NCBI GenBank assembly: GCA_029260035.1
Contig: JAJDEA010000264.1
Location: 16,453-80,452 of the forward strand
Source of the DNA: Phycisphaerae bacterium
GTDB lineage: Bacteria; Planctomycetota; Phycisphaerae; UBA1845
DNA: 64,000 nucleotides
Direction of reading: 5' to 3'
Shown: positions 46,685 to 56,000 of the stretch, in pieces
How positions within the stretch are numbered: position 1 is the stretch's first letter
Layout: each line of letters begins with the position of its first letter
Made by a program: the position numbers and the translations under genes
Notes under the pieces: model-generated
Told to the model about the DNA's origin: nothing
Seen by the model: the letters and a program-made list of their open reading frames with translations, nothing else
Database searches by the model: none

Positions 46685-46723
46685 GCCCCGCCCTTCCACC
46701 GACAATGGATGGGAGAGGCTTTC
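46685..46723 (+). terminator. terminator after the CRTAC1-like gene (repeat copy 2)
   Basis: GCCCCGCCCTTCC pairs with GGATGGGAGAGGC around ACCGACAAT, followed by TTTCCC. The core 46689-46713 is identical to 43145-43169. Confidence 0.65.
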
Positions 46724-47069
46724 CCTGATTCCGCGCAGGTGTCGCCACGGACATCCTTGGCATGACCGACAGTCGTATTACGTCTGACACAATCTCGCAA
46801 TCCCCTAAACTGTTCACAGTCCTATGCCGAGTGGCGTTCACCTGCCACGCGCCCAGCCCAGATGTTTCTATATTTTCAATTTGCATTTATCGGCCTTACC
46901 TTGTATACTTGCAGTGAGAATAATTTGTATGGAACGGCTACGCTTTGGGGGTACATGCGGATCGAATCAATATATAACTATTATTTGGCAACCGATCCAG
47001 GCACGAAAGCCATCCTTTATTATTCCCTTTTGACCCCCTTCGCACCTTAACAACCCGTCCCACTGACCG

Positions 47070-47127
47070 ACTTGACCAGTGCGTCAAGTTCCCGGCATGT
47101 GTTGCGCGCATCAAACGCCAGCAACAC
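47070..47127 (+). promoter_or_regulatory. two consecutive hairpins in the leader of the beta-helix array
   Basis: ACTTGAC/GTCAAGT (47070-47089, loop of six) and GTGTTGC/GCAACAC (47099-47127, loop of fifteen) are both perfect 7-bp stems. They end 45 bases before the start codon at 47173, so they lie in the mRNA leader or in an operator region. Confidence 0.4.
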
Positions 47128-47172
47128 GTCATGGGGGCAATCCGCGCTCACTCCAAACGAAAAGGGGATGCT

Positions 47173-49500
47173 ATGCTAAAGGGAAATGTGAAAACACGAC
47201 TCGTACTCTGGATTTGCTCGCCAGCCTTGGCTTTATGTTGTCTTGCGGGCATTTCGCGAGGGCAAGATGTAGCAGTGCCTGCAATGATGCCGTCTGCCGT
47301 GGCGACGGGAGCCGCAAGCGCCGAAAACGTTATCTATGTTGATGGGAACGCTGCCGGGCCGACACACGACGGGTCGAGTTGGTGCAGCGCGTTCACGGAC
47401 TTACAAGACGGCCTTGACCGCGCCGCCGACCTCGCGACTGCCACGGAAATCCGCATAGCCAAAGGAGTTTATGTGCCGGGTCGAGGTTCGGAAGACCGCA
47501 ATTCGACGTTCCAACTAACCAGCAACCTATCCCTAGTGGGCGGGTTCGCTGGCTGTGGAGAGACGGACCCCGACCTTCGCGATTTTGATTTGTTTGGAAC
47601 AGTCCTCAGCGGCGACCTGCTTGGCAACGACGGGCCGAACTTTCAAAACAATGGCGACAACGCATCTGTTATCCTCACCGTCGTCGATGTCCAACAAGTC
47701 AATCTCGACGGCCTCACCATCACGGGAAGCAAATCATATACAAATGGAATAGGCGCCATCACAAGCGTCCGAAGCGAGATGGCCGCTCGCGACTGTGATA
47801 TTTCTTTTAATGAGTCATATAGCGGGGTTTCCGGAACGGACAGCAAGTTGACATTCCAGAACTGCTGGGTTTCAGACAATAGGGGAACCGGCGTTGAATG
47901 CCGTGGGCCCGACACGCTGTTTCTCTACGATTGTAACATAATCAATAACGGGAGCGATTTGTCTAATGGCGGCGTAATCGCGGATCACATCGTCGCCAAA
48001 TCATCGGACATTAAGGACAACCAGGGCTTCGGGCTCTCAACGTCGGACGCTTTCCTCGATAACTGCCAAATCTTTTTTAACAGGTCGGTTGGGGTAATTT
48101 CTGATGGGGCGGCATTTGTCAGCAAGTCATACATTTCACGGAATGGTACTGCGGGATTTTTCGTCAGATCCGGAAGACTCACAGTAAAAGACAGTGAAAT
48201 TTTTGATAACGGCTATTTTCTTGGCTACGGTGGTGTAACCAGCAACTCTGCTGACACTTTCTTAGCATTCGACAACTGTTATTTTTTCTTCAATGAGTCG
48301 ACAGGAAACGGCGGTGCGATCTTCACTGAGGGGAATCAATTGAGTATCCACGATTGCATTTTTGCAGGCAACTCGGCAATTCGCAAAGGCGGCGCGATCT
48401 ACGCAACTTGTCAGTTGGGCCAGAACTGTGAATCAGAAATCAGTGATTCAGGATTTTACGGAAATACGGCAGAGCTTGGCGGAGCAATGTGGGTCGATAC
48501 GGGTACCACCAATCTTCGAAACTGCGTTTTTCAGAGTAACCGGGCGGACGATGGTGGAGCACTCTACAATCCCGGCGACTCAACGATTACAAACTCCGAA
48601 TTCAGGTTCAATGACGCAAATAGAAGCGGCGGAGCCATCGCAGCGGGCGGGTCCATAACCGTAACCTCGTCGTTTTTCAACTACAATCGCGCAGCATTCG
48701 GAGGCGTTTATGCACCGCTGACCGCACCATCAATTCCGCCCGGAATTTCAACATGGGATTCCTGCCGGATGAACTACAACACTGCGGTTGTAAGCGGCGG
48801 AGCCATCTACAATGACGATATGGATATGAAAATCTCCAATTCATCCTTCTCTTTCAACTCAAGCGTTTTTGGCGGCGCTATCTCGCAAGTACTGTCGCTC
48901 ACAGGTTCCCTGCGCGTTTCAAACTCCACATTGACCGAAAACTCTGCAACATCTTTGGGCGGAGCCATTATCGGCGGAGCATCAACCACCATCGAAAATT
49001 CCATACTCTGGAAGAACGAAACTGGCCTGCTCAACCCCCTATCCGATGAAAACGCACAGCTCGAAGGCGGCGAGTTCGCCACAATCAACTATTCCATCGT
49101 ACAAGGATGGACAGGCTTGTTCGGCGGCGTTGGAAACTTCGACGATGATCCGCTCATACTCGGATACGACACGACTCCGGCACCCGGATCCCCCGCCATT
49201 GACGCGGGCGATCCGAATTTCGTAGCTATTCTTGGTAAGGGCGACGTCAATGGTCATTCGCGTGTACTATGTGGTCGCGTAGACATAGGCGCTCATGAAG
49301 TCGGAATCGGAGACTTTGATTGTGACGGCGTCGTAACGCTTTCGGAAGTCGCCCAGTGGTTCCTCTGCGCGAGCGGCCCAATCGATACGCCTCTCGGCCA
49401 AACAGGCTGTGAAGCCTACGATTTCAACGCTGACGGCAAGATTGATCTGAGTGATTACGCGGCGCTCCAGGTGCTTCCGAACTTACAGCCTGCGAGATAA
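47173..49500 (+). CDS. exported right-handed beta-helix protein with dockerin-like tail
   Basis: 775 residues from the ATG at 47173, with AAAAGGGG five bases upstream; the longer frame from 47131 is rejected. The signal peptide ends near ISRGQD. The opening module VIYVDGNAAGPTHDGSSW ... AFTDLQDGLD begins a parallel beta-helix (~60-700) with many short repeats such as NGGAIFTEGNQLSIHDCIF and GGALYNPGDSTITNSEF, which also resemble chlamydial polymorphic membrane protein repeats. The tail has two calcium loops (DFDCDGVVTLSEV, DFNADGKIDLSDY) spaced as in the dockerin-like tails of planctomycete secreted proteins. Likely a surface adhesin or glycan-binding protein. First of three related genes in a row. 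Confidence 0.85.
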   Translation: MLKGNVKTRLVLWICSPALALCCLAGISRGQDVAVPAMMPSAVATGAASAENVIYVDGNAAGPTHDGSSWCSAFTDLQDGLDRAADLATATEIRIAKGVYVPGRGSEDRNSTFQLTSNLSLVGGFAGCGETDPDLRDFDLFGTVLSGDLLGNDGPNFQNNGDNASVILTVVDVQQVNLDGLTITGSKSYTNGIGAITSVRSEMAARDCDISFNESYSGVSGTDSKLTFQNCWVSDNRGTGVECRGPDTLFLYDCNIINNGSDLSNGGVIADHIVAKSSDIKDNQGFGLSTSDAFLDNCQIFFNRSVGVISDGAAFVSKSYISRNGTAGFFVRSGRLTVKDSEIFDNGYFLGYGGVTSNSADTFLAFDNCYFFFNESTGNGGAIFTEGNQLSIHDCIFAGNSAIRKGGAIYATCQLGQNCESEISDSGFYGNTAELGGAMWVDTGTTNLRNCVFQSNRADDGGALYNPGDSTITNSEFRFNDANRSGGAIAAGGSITVTSSFFNYNRAAFGGVYAPLTAPSIPPGISTWDSCRMNYNTAVVSGGAIYNDDMDMKISNSSFSFNSSVFGGAISQVLSLTGSLRVSNSTLTENSATSLGGAIIGGASTTIENSILWKNETGLLNPLSDENAQLEGGEFATINYSIVQGWTGLFGGVGNFDDDPLILGYDTTPAPGSPAIDAGDPNFVAILGKGDVNGHSRVLCGRVDIGAHEVGIGDFDCDGVVTLSEVAQWFLCASGPIDTPLGQTGCEAYDFNADGKIDLSDYAALQVLPNLQPAR

Positions 49501-49546
49501 CGAGCAGAAGAATTCTGGCGCTTGATGAAAGAGGTGTGACTCAACC

Positions 49547-52500
49547 ATGAGTGCAACAAATGCCATACAAGAATACACATTTCCTTTTGCAATCATCCTG
49601 CTTTTTCTTCTTTCTTCTGCCACCCGCATACTCGGCCAGGTCGTTTACGTCGACGTAGACGCCAAGGGGTCGGTCCACGACGGGTCGAGTTGGTGCGACG
49701 CTTTCACCGATCTTCAGGATGCCCTTGATCTGGCAGCGTCTTCACCCACGACATCGTTCGAGATTCGCGTTGCGGGCGGCACCTACAAGCCGGATCGGGG
49801 GACGGGCGACGCGACGATGACGTTCCAAGTCGTAAGCAGCATCACGCTTCAAGGCGGGTACGCCGGCTGCGGTGCGACAGACCCGAACGCTCGCGATGTC
49901 AATCTGTACGAAACAACGCTAAGCGGTGATCTCAACGGCGATGATGATCTGAGAGACTGCTCGGATTACAGCAATTGCTGTATAGAGCGCAGCGCAGGTC
50001 GATCGTTCGGCTGTGACAATACAACCTGTGAACAGATTGTCTGCAATTTAAGGCCTGAGTGTTGCGATGGAACCGGCCACAATCTAGTGTGGGGTTCGAT
50101 TTGCACTCTCTGGGCGAAACGACATTGCTGCGAGTTTGGAGCGCGGTGTGATAACACAGCCCGCATTCTGACTGCCAGCGACGCGAATGCAAACGTGCGA
50201 GTCGATGGATTCACGTTCGCTCACGCTTACACGTTAGGCTCACCCTTGACGACTTCGTCCGGGGGGGCGATGAACATTTCTGGCGGCACCGTCATGGTTT
50301 CCAATTGCTTGTTTCGCAATAATACGAACGCTGGGGTTAGGCTGTACGATGCGCAGGCCACGTTTGATCGATGTGTTTTTCGCGAGACCACGGGGGGAAG
50401 TGCCATTGATGTGGGTAGGCGTGGCGGACTCACGATCAAACATTGCCTGTTTGAACATAATGATGATTCCGAGGCAGTGCATACCTCCGGCGGAGGGGGA
50501 GGGGTTACCGTCATCGAAAGCACGTTTCAGTATAATGCCGGTGGCGGGATGTCCATTGGCGAAGGAATCGCCAGTGACATCAACTATCTTCGTGGTAACC
50601 GGTTCTTTCAAAACGGCAACACCGCCCTCCGGGTAAGCGGAAATGCCCTGATCACCCAGTGCGATTTTATCAACAATGTTGGTGATCCGGGCGCCGGAGT
50701 GCGGGCCCGTTTTGCCAATGCAGCGTTTGCAAACTGTTCCTTCATTGGTAACCGCGGCACTGCATTGAGCATCAGTTCTTCAGGTCTTAGTCTCTCTGGC
50801 TGTGTGTTTGTCGGCAATCGTTTCTGGCGGGGCGGCAGTGCCATCAGTGGATCAGATTACAACCTGTTTCTCGACAACTGCACAGTTGCATTCAATACGA
50901 GCGAGATTAACGGTAGCGGAATTTCCGTCACCGACGCATCGGTAACAGTAAGAAATTCGATCATATGGGGCAACCGGACAGATCTCGATCCGGGCAATAC
51001 GACTCAAATAGAAACCTTCCAGGGAACGCTGACGCTTCTTAATTCCATTGTGGAAGACTGGACGCTGGCACTAGGGGGAATCGGAAATAGTGCGGCGGAT
51101 CCGCAATTTGTCGATCCGTGGGGGCCGGACGGACTCCTGGGTACAGAAGATGACGATTTACGTTTGTCCACGAAGTCACCGGCTATCGACTCTGGAAATT
51201 CGACCCTACTTTCCCCGGACTTCACCGACCTGGATCTGGATGGCAACACAACGGAACCGGTTCCGATCGATATCGACGGCGCAGAGCGGATCAGCGGCTC
51301 GACCGTCGACATAGGCGCCTACGAAGGCGGAAAGTTATCATATCTAGTGCAGGGATCGCCCCTCATGGTGTCCGAGAAAAGTTCGGCTGCCTTTTCCGTG
51401 TCCCTCGCTGACAAACCCGCTGAGCCTGTGCAGGTGAAAGTGACGATGCCTGGGACAGACAGACGGATTCAGCTTATCTGTCGCAATGCGATTTCGGTGG
51501 ACGACACAAGCTGCCGTCTCTCGTTTGATGCAACCAATTACAATACGCCCCAAAGCGTTACCGTGACGGCCTTCAAGGACAAGAACCTGCTAAACGAAAC
51601 AGCCGTGGTTTGGCTGTCCGCAGACGGCTTGCCGCTGACCACGATACCTGTCACCGTTCTCGACGTTGATCCAGTCCCCGCCGTTTTGTACGTCAACGAT
51701 GACGCGATCGGACTCAATCTTGGCACAAGCTGGGACGATGCGCTGACCAGTTTGCAGGATGCGATCGACATCGCGAGTGACCGGGGAAATGTTGCCGAGA
51801 TATGGATAGCCGAAGGTCGATACACCCCCTCCCGTCGAACATTCTATTGGGAACCACGCTCGGTTACGTTCTCGCTTGTCAATGGCGTAGGGTTTTATGG
51901 TGGATTCGGCGGCGACGAAACCTGCCGTGATGAACGGGACCCGAGACAACACCCAACAATTCTTTCCGGCGACATCAACGACGACGACCTGCCTGGTGAC
52001 TTGAATCTTACGGATAACAGTTACAGCGTGGTATCCGCATTGAATGTCGATTCGACCACGGTGTTTGATGGGTTTATTGTCCGCGATGGCAATGCCACTC
52101 AGTTCGTGACAACTCAAAGTCTATCCAATTTACGCGGCGGTGGGTTGATGATCTTTTACGGCAATCCAACCATCTCGGACTGTATTTTCGAGGACAACAT
52201 AGGCGGACACGGTGGTGGAGCGTATGTCCGCGATGCGTCACCGAGCTTTGATAGCTGTATCTTTCGAGGAAACCGTTCGGGAGATCACGCCGGAATCGGG
52301 TCTCTCCGATCTCTTATGCGTGTCACCAACTCGGCTTTCATTGGCAATCACGCTTCATTTTTCGGATCGACCGTAAACGGTGAGTTTTCGGAGTTCCGCA
52401 ACAATACCGTTGTCGGAAATACATCACCCTCCGGCGGTGCTGGCGCTGTCGTCGTCACGGACCAAGCAATTCAGAACTGTGTTTTCTGGGCGAACGTTGA

Positions 52501-53011
52501 GGATGGAATGACCGATGAAAATGCCCAACTTGCAACCAACCCAACGACGATGGTGAAGAACAGTTGCATCCAAGGCTGGACGCGGTGGAGTCAGGGGACC
52601 GGCAACACCGACCAAGACCCGATGTTTGTTGATATGTTGGGGCCTGATGGTATCCTCGGAACAGCGGATGATGACCTGCGCTTGGCGCCGGGTTCTCCGG
52701 CGATCAATCGAGGCTTCCCCGGATTCATGGCCGCCGCCAATGAGAAGGACGTAGAGGGGAAGGAGAGAGTCCAGGGCTGTGTTGTGGACATGGGAGCGTA
52801 CGAAGCGAATGTCACACCATCGGCAGGAGACTTCGATGCCAGTGGCATAGTTGATCTTAGAGATTACGCTGACTTCCAGCTTTGCCTATCCGTCACGGGT
52901 GCAGACCCAGGCCTTGCGGCTACCTGTCGCTGCGTCTTCGACGGCAACGACGACATGACTGTCAACGTCGAGGACTTCGAATCATTCATCAACGCGATCG
53001 ATCAGCCGTGA
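49547..53011 (+). CDS. large exported beta-helix protein, tandem copy A
   Basis: 1154 residues, signal peptide ending near RILGQ. Layout: first beta-helix module (~30-590, opening VVYVDVDAKGSVHDGSSW) interrupted at ~137-205 by a 12-cysteine insert; a Calx-beta-like linker (~605-715, SAAFSVSLADKPAEPVQVKV); a second beta-helix module opening VLYVNDDAIGLNLGTSWDDA (~720-1085); and a dockerin-like tail with DFDASGIVDLRDY and DGNDDMTVNVEDF. No catalytic residues were recognised, so a structural or adhesive surface role is inferred. Gap to the gene upstream is 46 bp; it is probably co-transcribed. The 3' end is followed by copy B. Confidence 0.85.
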   Translation: MSATNAIQEYTFPFAIILLFLLSSATRILGQVVYVDVDAKGSVHDGSSWCDAFTDLQDALDLAASSPTTSFEIRVAGGTYKPDRGTGDATMTFQVVSSITLQGGYAGCGATDPNARDVNLYETTLSGDLNGDDDLRDCSDYSNCCIERSAGRSFGCDNTTCEQIVCNLRPECCDGTGHNLVWGSICTLWAKRHCCEFGARCDNTARILTASDANANVRVDGFTFAHAYTLGSPLTTSSGGAMNISGGTVMVSNCLFRNNTNAGVRLYDAQATFDRCVFRETTGGSAIDVGRRGGLTIKHCLFEHNDDSEAVHTSGGGGGVTVIESTFQYNAGGGMSIGEGIASDINYLRGNRFFQNGNTALRVSGNALITQCDFINNVGDPGAGVRARFANAAFANCSFIGNRGTALSISSSGLSLSGCVFVGNRFWRGGSAISGSDYNLFLDNCTVAFNTSEINGSGISVTDASVTVRNSIIWGNRTDLDPGNTTQIETFQGTLTLLNSIVEDWTLALGGIGNSAADPQFVDPWGPDGLLGTEDDDLRLSTKSPAIDSGNSTLLSPDFTDLDLDGNTTEPVPIDIDGAERISGSTVDIGAYEGGKLSYLVQGSPLMVSEKSSAAFSVSLADKPAEPVQVKVTMPGTDRRIQLICRNAISVDDTSCRLSFDATNYNTPQSVTVTAFKDKNLLNETAVVWLSADGLPLTTIPVTVLDVDPVPAVLYVNDDAIGLNLGTSWDDALTSLQDAIDIASDRGNVAEIWIAEGRYTPSRRTFYWEPRSVTFSLVNGVGFYGGFGGDETCRDERDPRQHPTILSGDINDDDLPGDLNLTDNSYSVVSALNVDSTTVFDGFIVRDGNATQFVTTQSLSNLRGGGLMIFYGNPTISDCIFEDNIGGHGGGAYVRDASPSFDSCIFRGNRSGDHAGIGSLRSLMRVTNSAFIGNHASFFGSTVNGEFSEFRNNTVVGNTSPSGGAGAVVVTDQAIQNCVFWANVEDGMTDENAQLATNPTTMVKNSCIQGWTRWSQGTGNTDQDPMFVDMLGPDGILGTADDDLRLAPGSPAINRGFPGFMAAANEKDVEGKERVQGCVVDMGAYEANVTPSAGDFDASGIVDLRDYADFQLCLSVTGADPGLAATCRCVFDGNDDMTVNVEDFESFINAIDQP
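49644..53011 (+). repeat. tandem duplication, unit A (~3.37 kb)
   Basis: Aligns over nearly its full length with 53192-56568. From the propeptide end to the stop codon, protein and DNA similarity is high but uneven. Confidence 0.9.
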
Positions 53012-53034
53012 TATGGCCCGCTGAAGGTCACCAT

Positions 53035-56000
53035 ATGGAAGAACTTCGGAGAAAGGGTTGTCTACTTCAAGCGGATTGGTTTCTGGCCGGTAAACGACAT
53101 GGTGTTTGTAGACGGTCCAAAATAACATCTTCGTCCGTGCTTATCTCGGTACTATTTTGCTGCATGGTTTCACCTGTGTTCGGGCAAGTTATTTACGTCG
53201 ACGTAGACGCCAAGGGGTCGGTTCATGACGGGTCGAGCTGGTGCGATGCCTTTATGGATCTTCAGGATGCTCTGGATTTATCAGCGGCTTCACCCGGAAT
53301 GCCCTTCGAGATTCGTGTTGCGGGCGGCACCTACAAGCCGGATCGGGGAACGGGTGATGCGAGCATGACATTCCAAATCGTAAGTAACATCACGCTTCAA
53401 GGCGGGTACGCTGGCTGCGGTGCGACGGACCCGAGCGCTCGTGATGTCAATCTGTATGAAACAACTCTGAGCGGCGACTTAAACGGCGATGATGATCTGA
53501 AAGACTGCTCTGATTACAGCAATTGTTGTTTCGAACGCGTACTGGGCCAGTCGTTCGGCTGTGATAATGCAGCCTGCGAGCAGATTGTTTGTGACTTAAG
53601 GCCGGAGTGCTGTGATGCAAACGCTGGATTGGGACCCGGGTGGAGTCAGATTTGCTATATCTGGGCGAAACGCCATTGCTGCGAGTTCGGAGCGCGTTGC
53701 GATAACACGGCCCGCATTGTGACTGCCAGCGACGCCAATGCAAACGTGCGGATCGACGGTTTCACGCTTGCTCACGCTTATACGTTAGGATCACCTTTAA
53801 CGACTTCGCCTGGAGGTGCGATGAACATTGGGGGTGGCACCGTCATGGTTTCCAACTGCATTTTTCGCAATAACACAAACGCCGGGGTCATGCTGTACGA
53901 TGCGCAGGCCACGTTTGATCATTGCGTTTTTCGTGAGACCACAGGCGGAAGTGCCATTGACGTGGGTAGGAATGGACGATCCGCGATCAATAACTGCGTC
54001 TTCGAACACAACGACGATTCCCACGCAGTAGACTCCTTCGGCGGCGGAAGCATGACCGTCAAAGGCAGCACGTTTCGGCATAACGCGGGCGGTGGAATAA
54101 GCGTCAGTGGCAGCGACGCCAATGACATCACCTACCTGCGTGGCAACCGGTTTTTTCAAAACGGCAATACCGCTCTCAGGGTAAGCGGAAATGCCTTGAT
54201 CACCCAGTGCGATTTCGTCAACAATGTTGGGGGCTTGGCTGCCGGAGTGCATGCCAGTTTTGCCAATGCCGCGTTCGCGAATTGCTCCTTCATTGGCAAC
54301 CGCGGCACCGCGTTACGCGTCAATAATTCAGGTCTCAGCCTCACGGGCTGTGTGTTTGTCGGCAATCGGACTTGGAAGGGTGGCAGCGCCATCAATGGAC
54401 ATACTTATAACCTTGCTCTTGACAACTGTACTGTCGCGTACAATACGGGCGAGATCCATGGTAGTGGGATCGCGCTCGATAACGCGTCGATGACGATGCG
54501 AAACTCGATCATCTGGGGCAACCGGACGGAACTCAATCCGGATGATACGATCCAAATAAGCACCTTCGACGCAACACTTACTCTTTTCAACTCCATCGTG
54601 GAAGACTGGACACCGGCACTTGGGGGAACCGGAAACAGCGCGGCGGACCCGCAGTTTGTCGATCCGTGGGGGCCGGACGGATTCCTCGGTACGGAAGATG
54701 ACGATTTGCATTTGTCCACAAAGTCCCCGGCGATCGATGCTGGAGATTCGGGCCTACTTACTCCCGACTTCACCGACCTGGATCAGGATGGCAACACAAC
54801 GGAACCGGTTCCGATCGACATCGACGGTGCTGCGCGGATCAGCGGATTGACCATCGACATAGGCGCCTACGAAGGCGGTAAGCCATCCTATATAGTGCAG
54901 GGATCGCCCCTCCAGGTTGCCGAGAAGAGCTCAGCGGCTTTTTCCGTATCGCTCGTTGACAAACCCGCTGAGCCTGTGCAGGTGAAAGTGACGACGCCTG
55001 GGACCGACAGACGGATTCAGCTACTTTGTCGCAATGCGATTAGTGTGGACGACACAAGCTGCCGCCTCTCGTTTGATGCAACCAATTACAGTACGCCCCA
55101 AAGCGTTACCGTAACGGCCTTCAAGGACAAGAACCTGTTGAACGAAACAGCCGTGGTTTGGCTGTCTGCAGACGGCTTGCCGCTGACCACGATACCCGTC
55201 ACCGTTTTCGACGTTGATCCGGTTCCCGCCATTCTGTATGTCAACGATGATGCAATCGGACTAAATCTTGGCACAGGCTGGGACGACGCGCTGACCACTT
55301 TGCAGGATGCGATCGACATCGCGGGTGACCGGGGAGATGTCTCCGAGATATGGGTAGCCGAAGGTCGATACACCCCCTCCCGCCGAACATTCTATTGGGA
55401 GCCTCGCTCGGTCACGTTTTCGCTTGTAAATGGCGTCGGGTTTTACGGCGGATTCAGCGGCGACGAAACCTGCCGTGACGAAAGGGACCCAAGACAACAC
55501 CCGACGATTCTTTCCGGCGATATCAACAACAACGACCTGCCTGGTGACTTAAATCTTACGGATAACAGCTACAGCGTGGTATCCGCGTTGAATGTCGATT
55601 CGACCACCGTGTTAAATGGGTTTATCGTCCGCGACGGCAATGCCGTTGGCTTTATGACAACCCAAAGTCTTTCCAGTGTGCGCGGTGGTGGGTTAATGGT
55701 TCTTTCCGGCAATCCGACCATCTCAAGCTGCATATTTGAGCATAACCATGGAGAAAAAGGGGGAGGAGTGTATGTCCGCGATGCGTCACCAAGCTTTGAT
55801 GGCTGCATCGTTCGAGGAAACCGCTCGATCGAGAATTCTGCAATAGGAACTCTCCGATCGCCAATGCGGGTCACCAACTCGGCATTCATTGGCAATCAGG
55901 ACTCGGGTGTTGCTGGAGCGGCCGTTCTGGGCGATGAGTTTTTGGAGTTTCGCAATTGTACCGTCGTCGGAAACACGGCACAGCCCCACGGTGGCCCCGC

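Larger units (their letters stand above)
46652..47172. other. 521-bp gap: terminator, then leader of the beta-helix array
   Basis: Starts with the terminator at 46685-46723. The middle is AT-richer and may hold the promoter. Two hairpins near the end are listed separately. No coding signal is convincing. Confidence 0.55.

Noticed and set aside
52882..53034. Extended N-terminus for the third beta-helix protein
   Set aside because: This part overlaps the dockerin-like end of copy A in another frame and is Arg-rich; the ATG at 53035 has its own ribosome site and leads into a signal segment.
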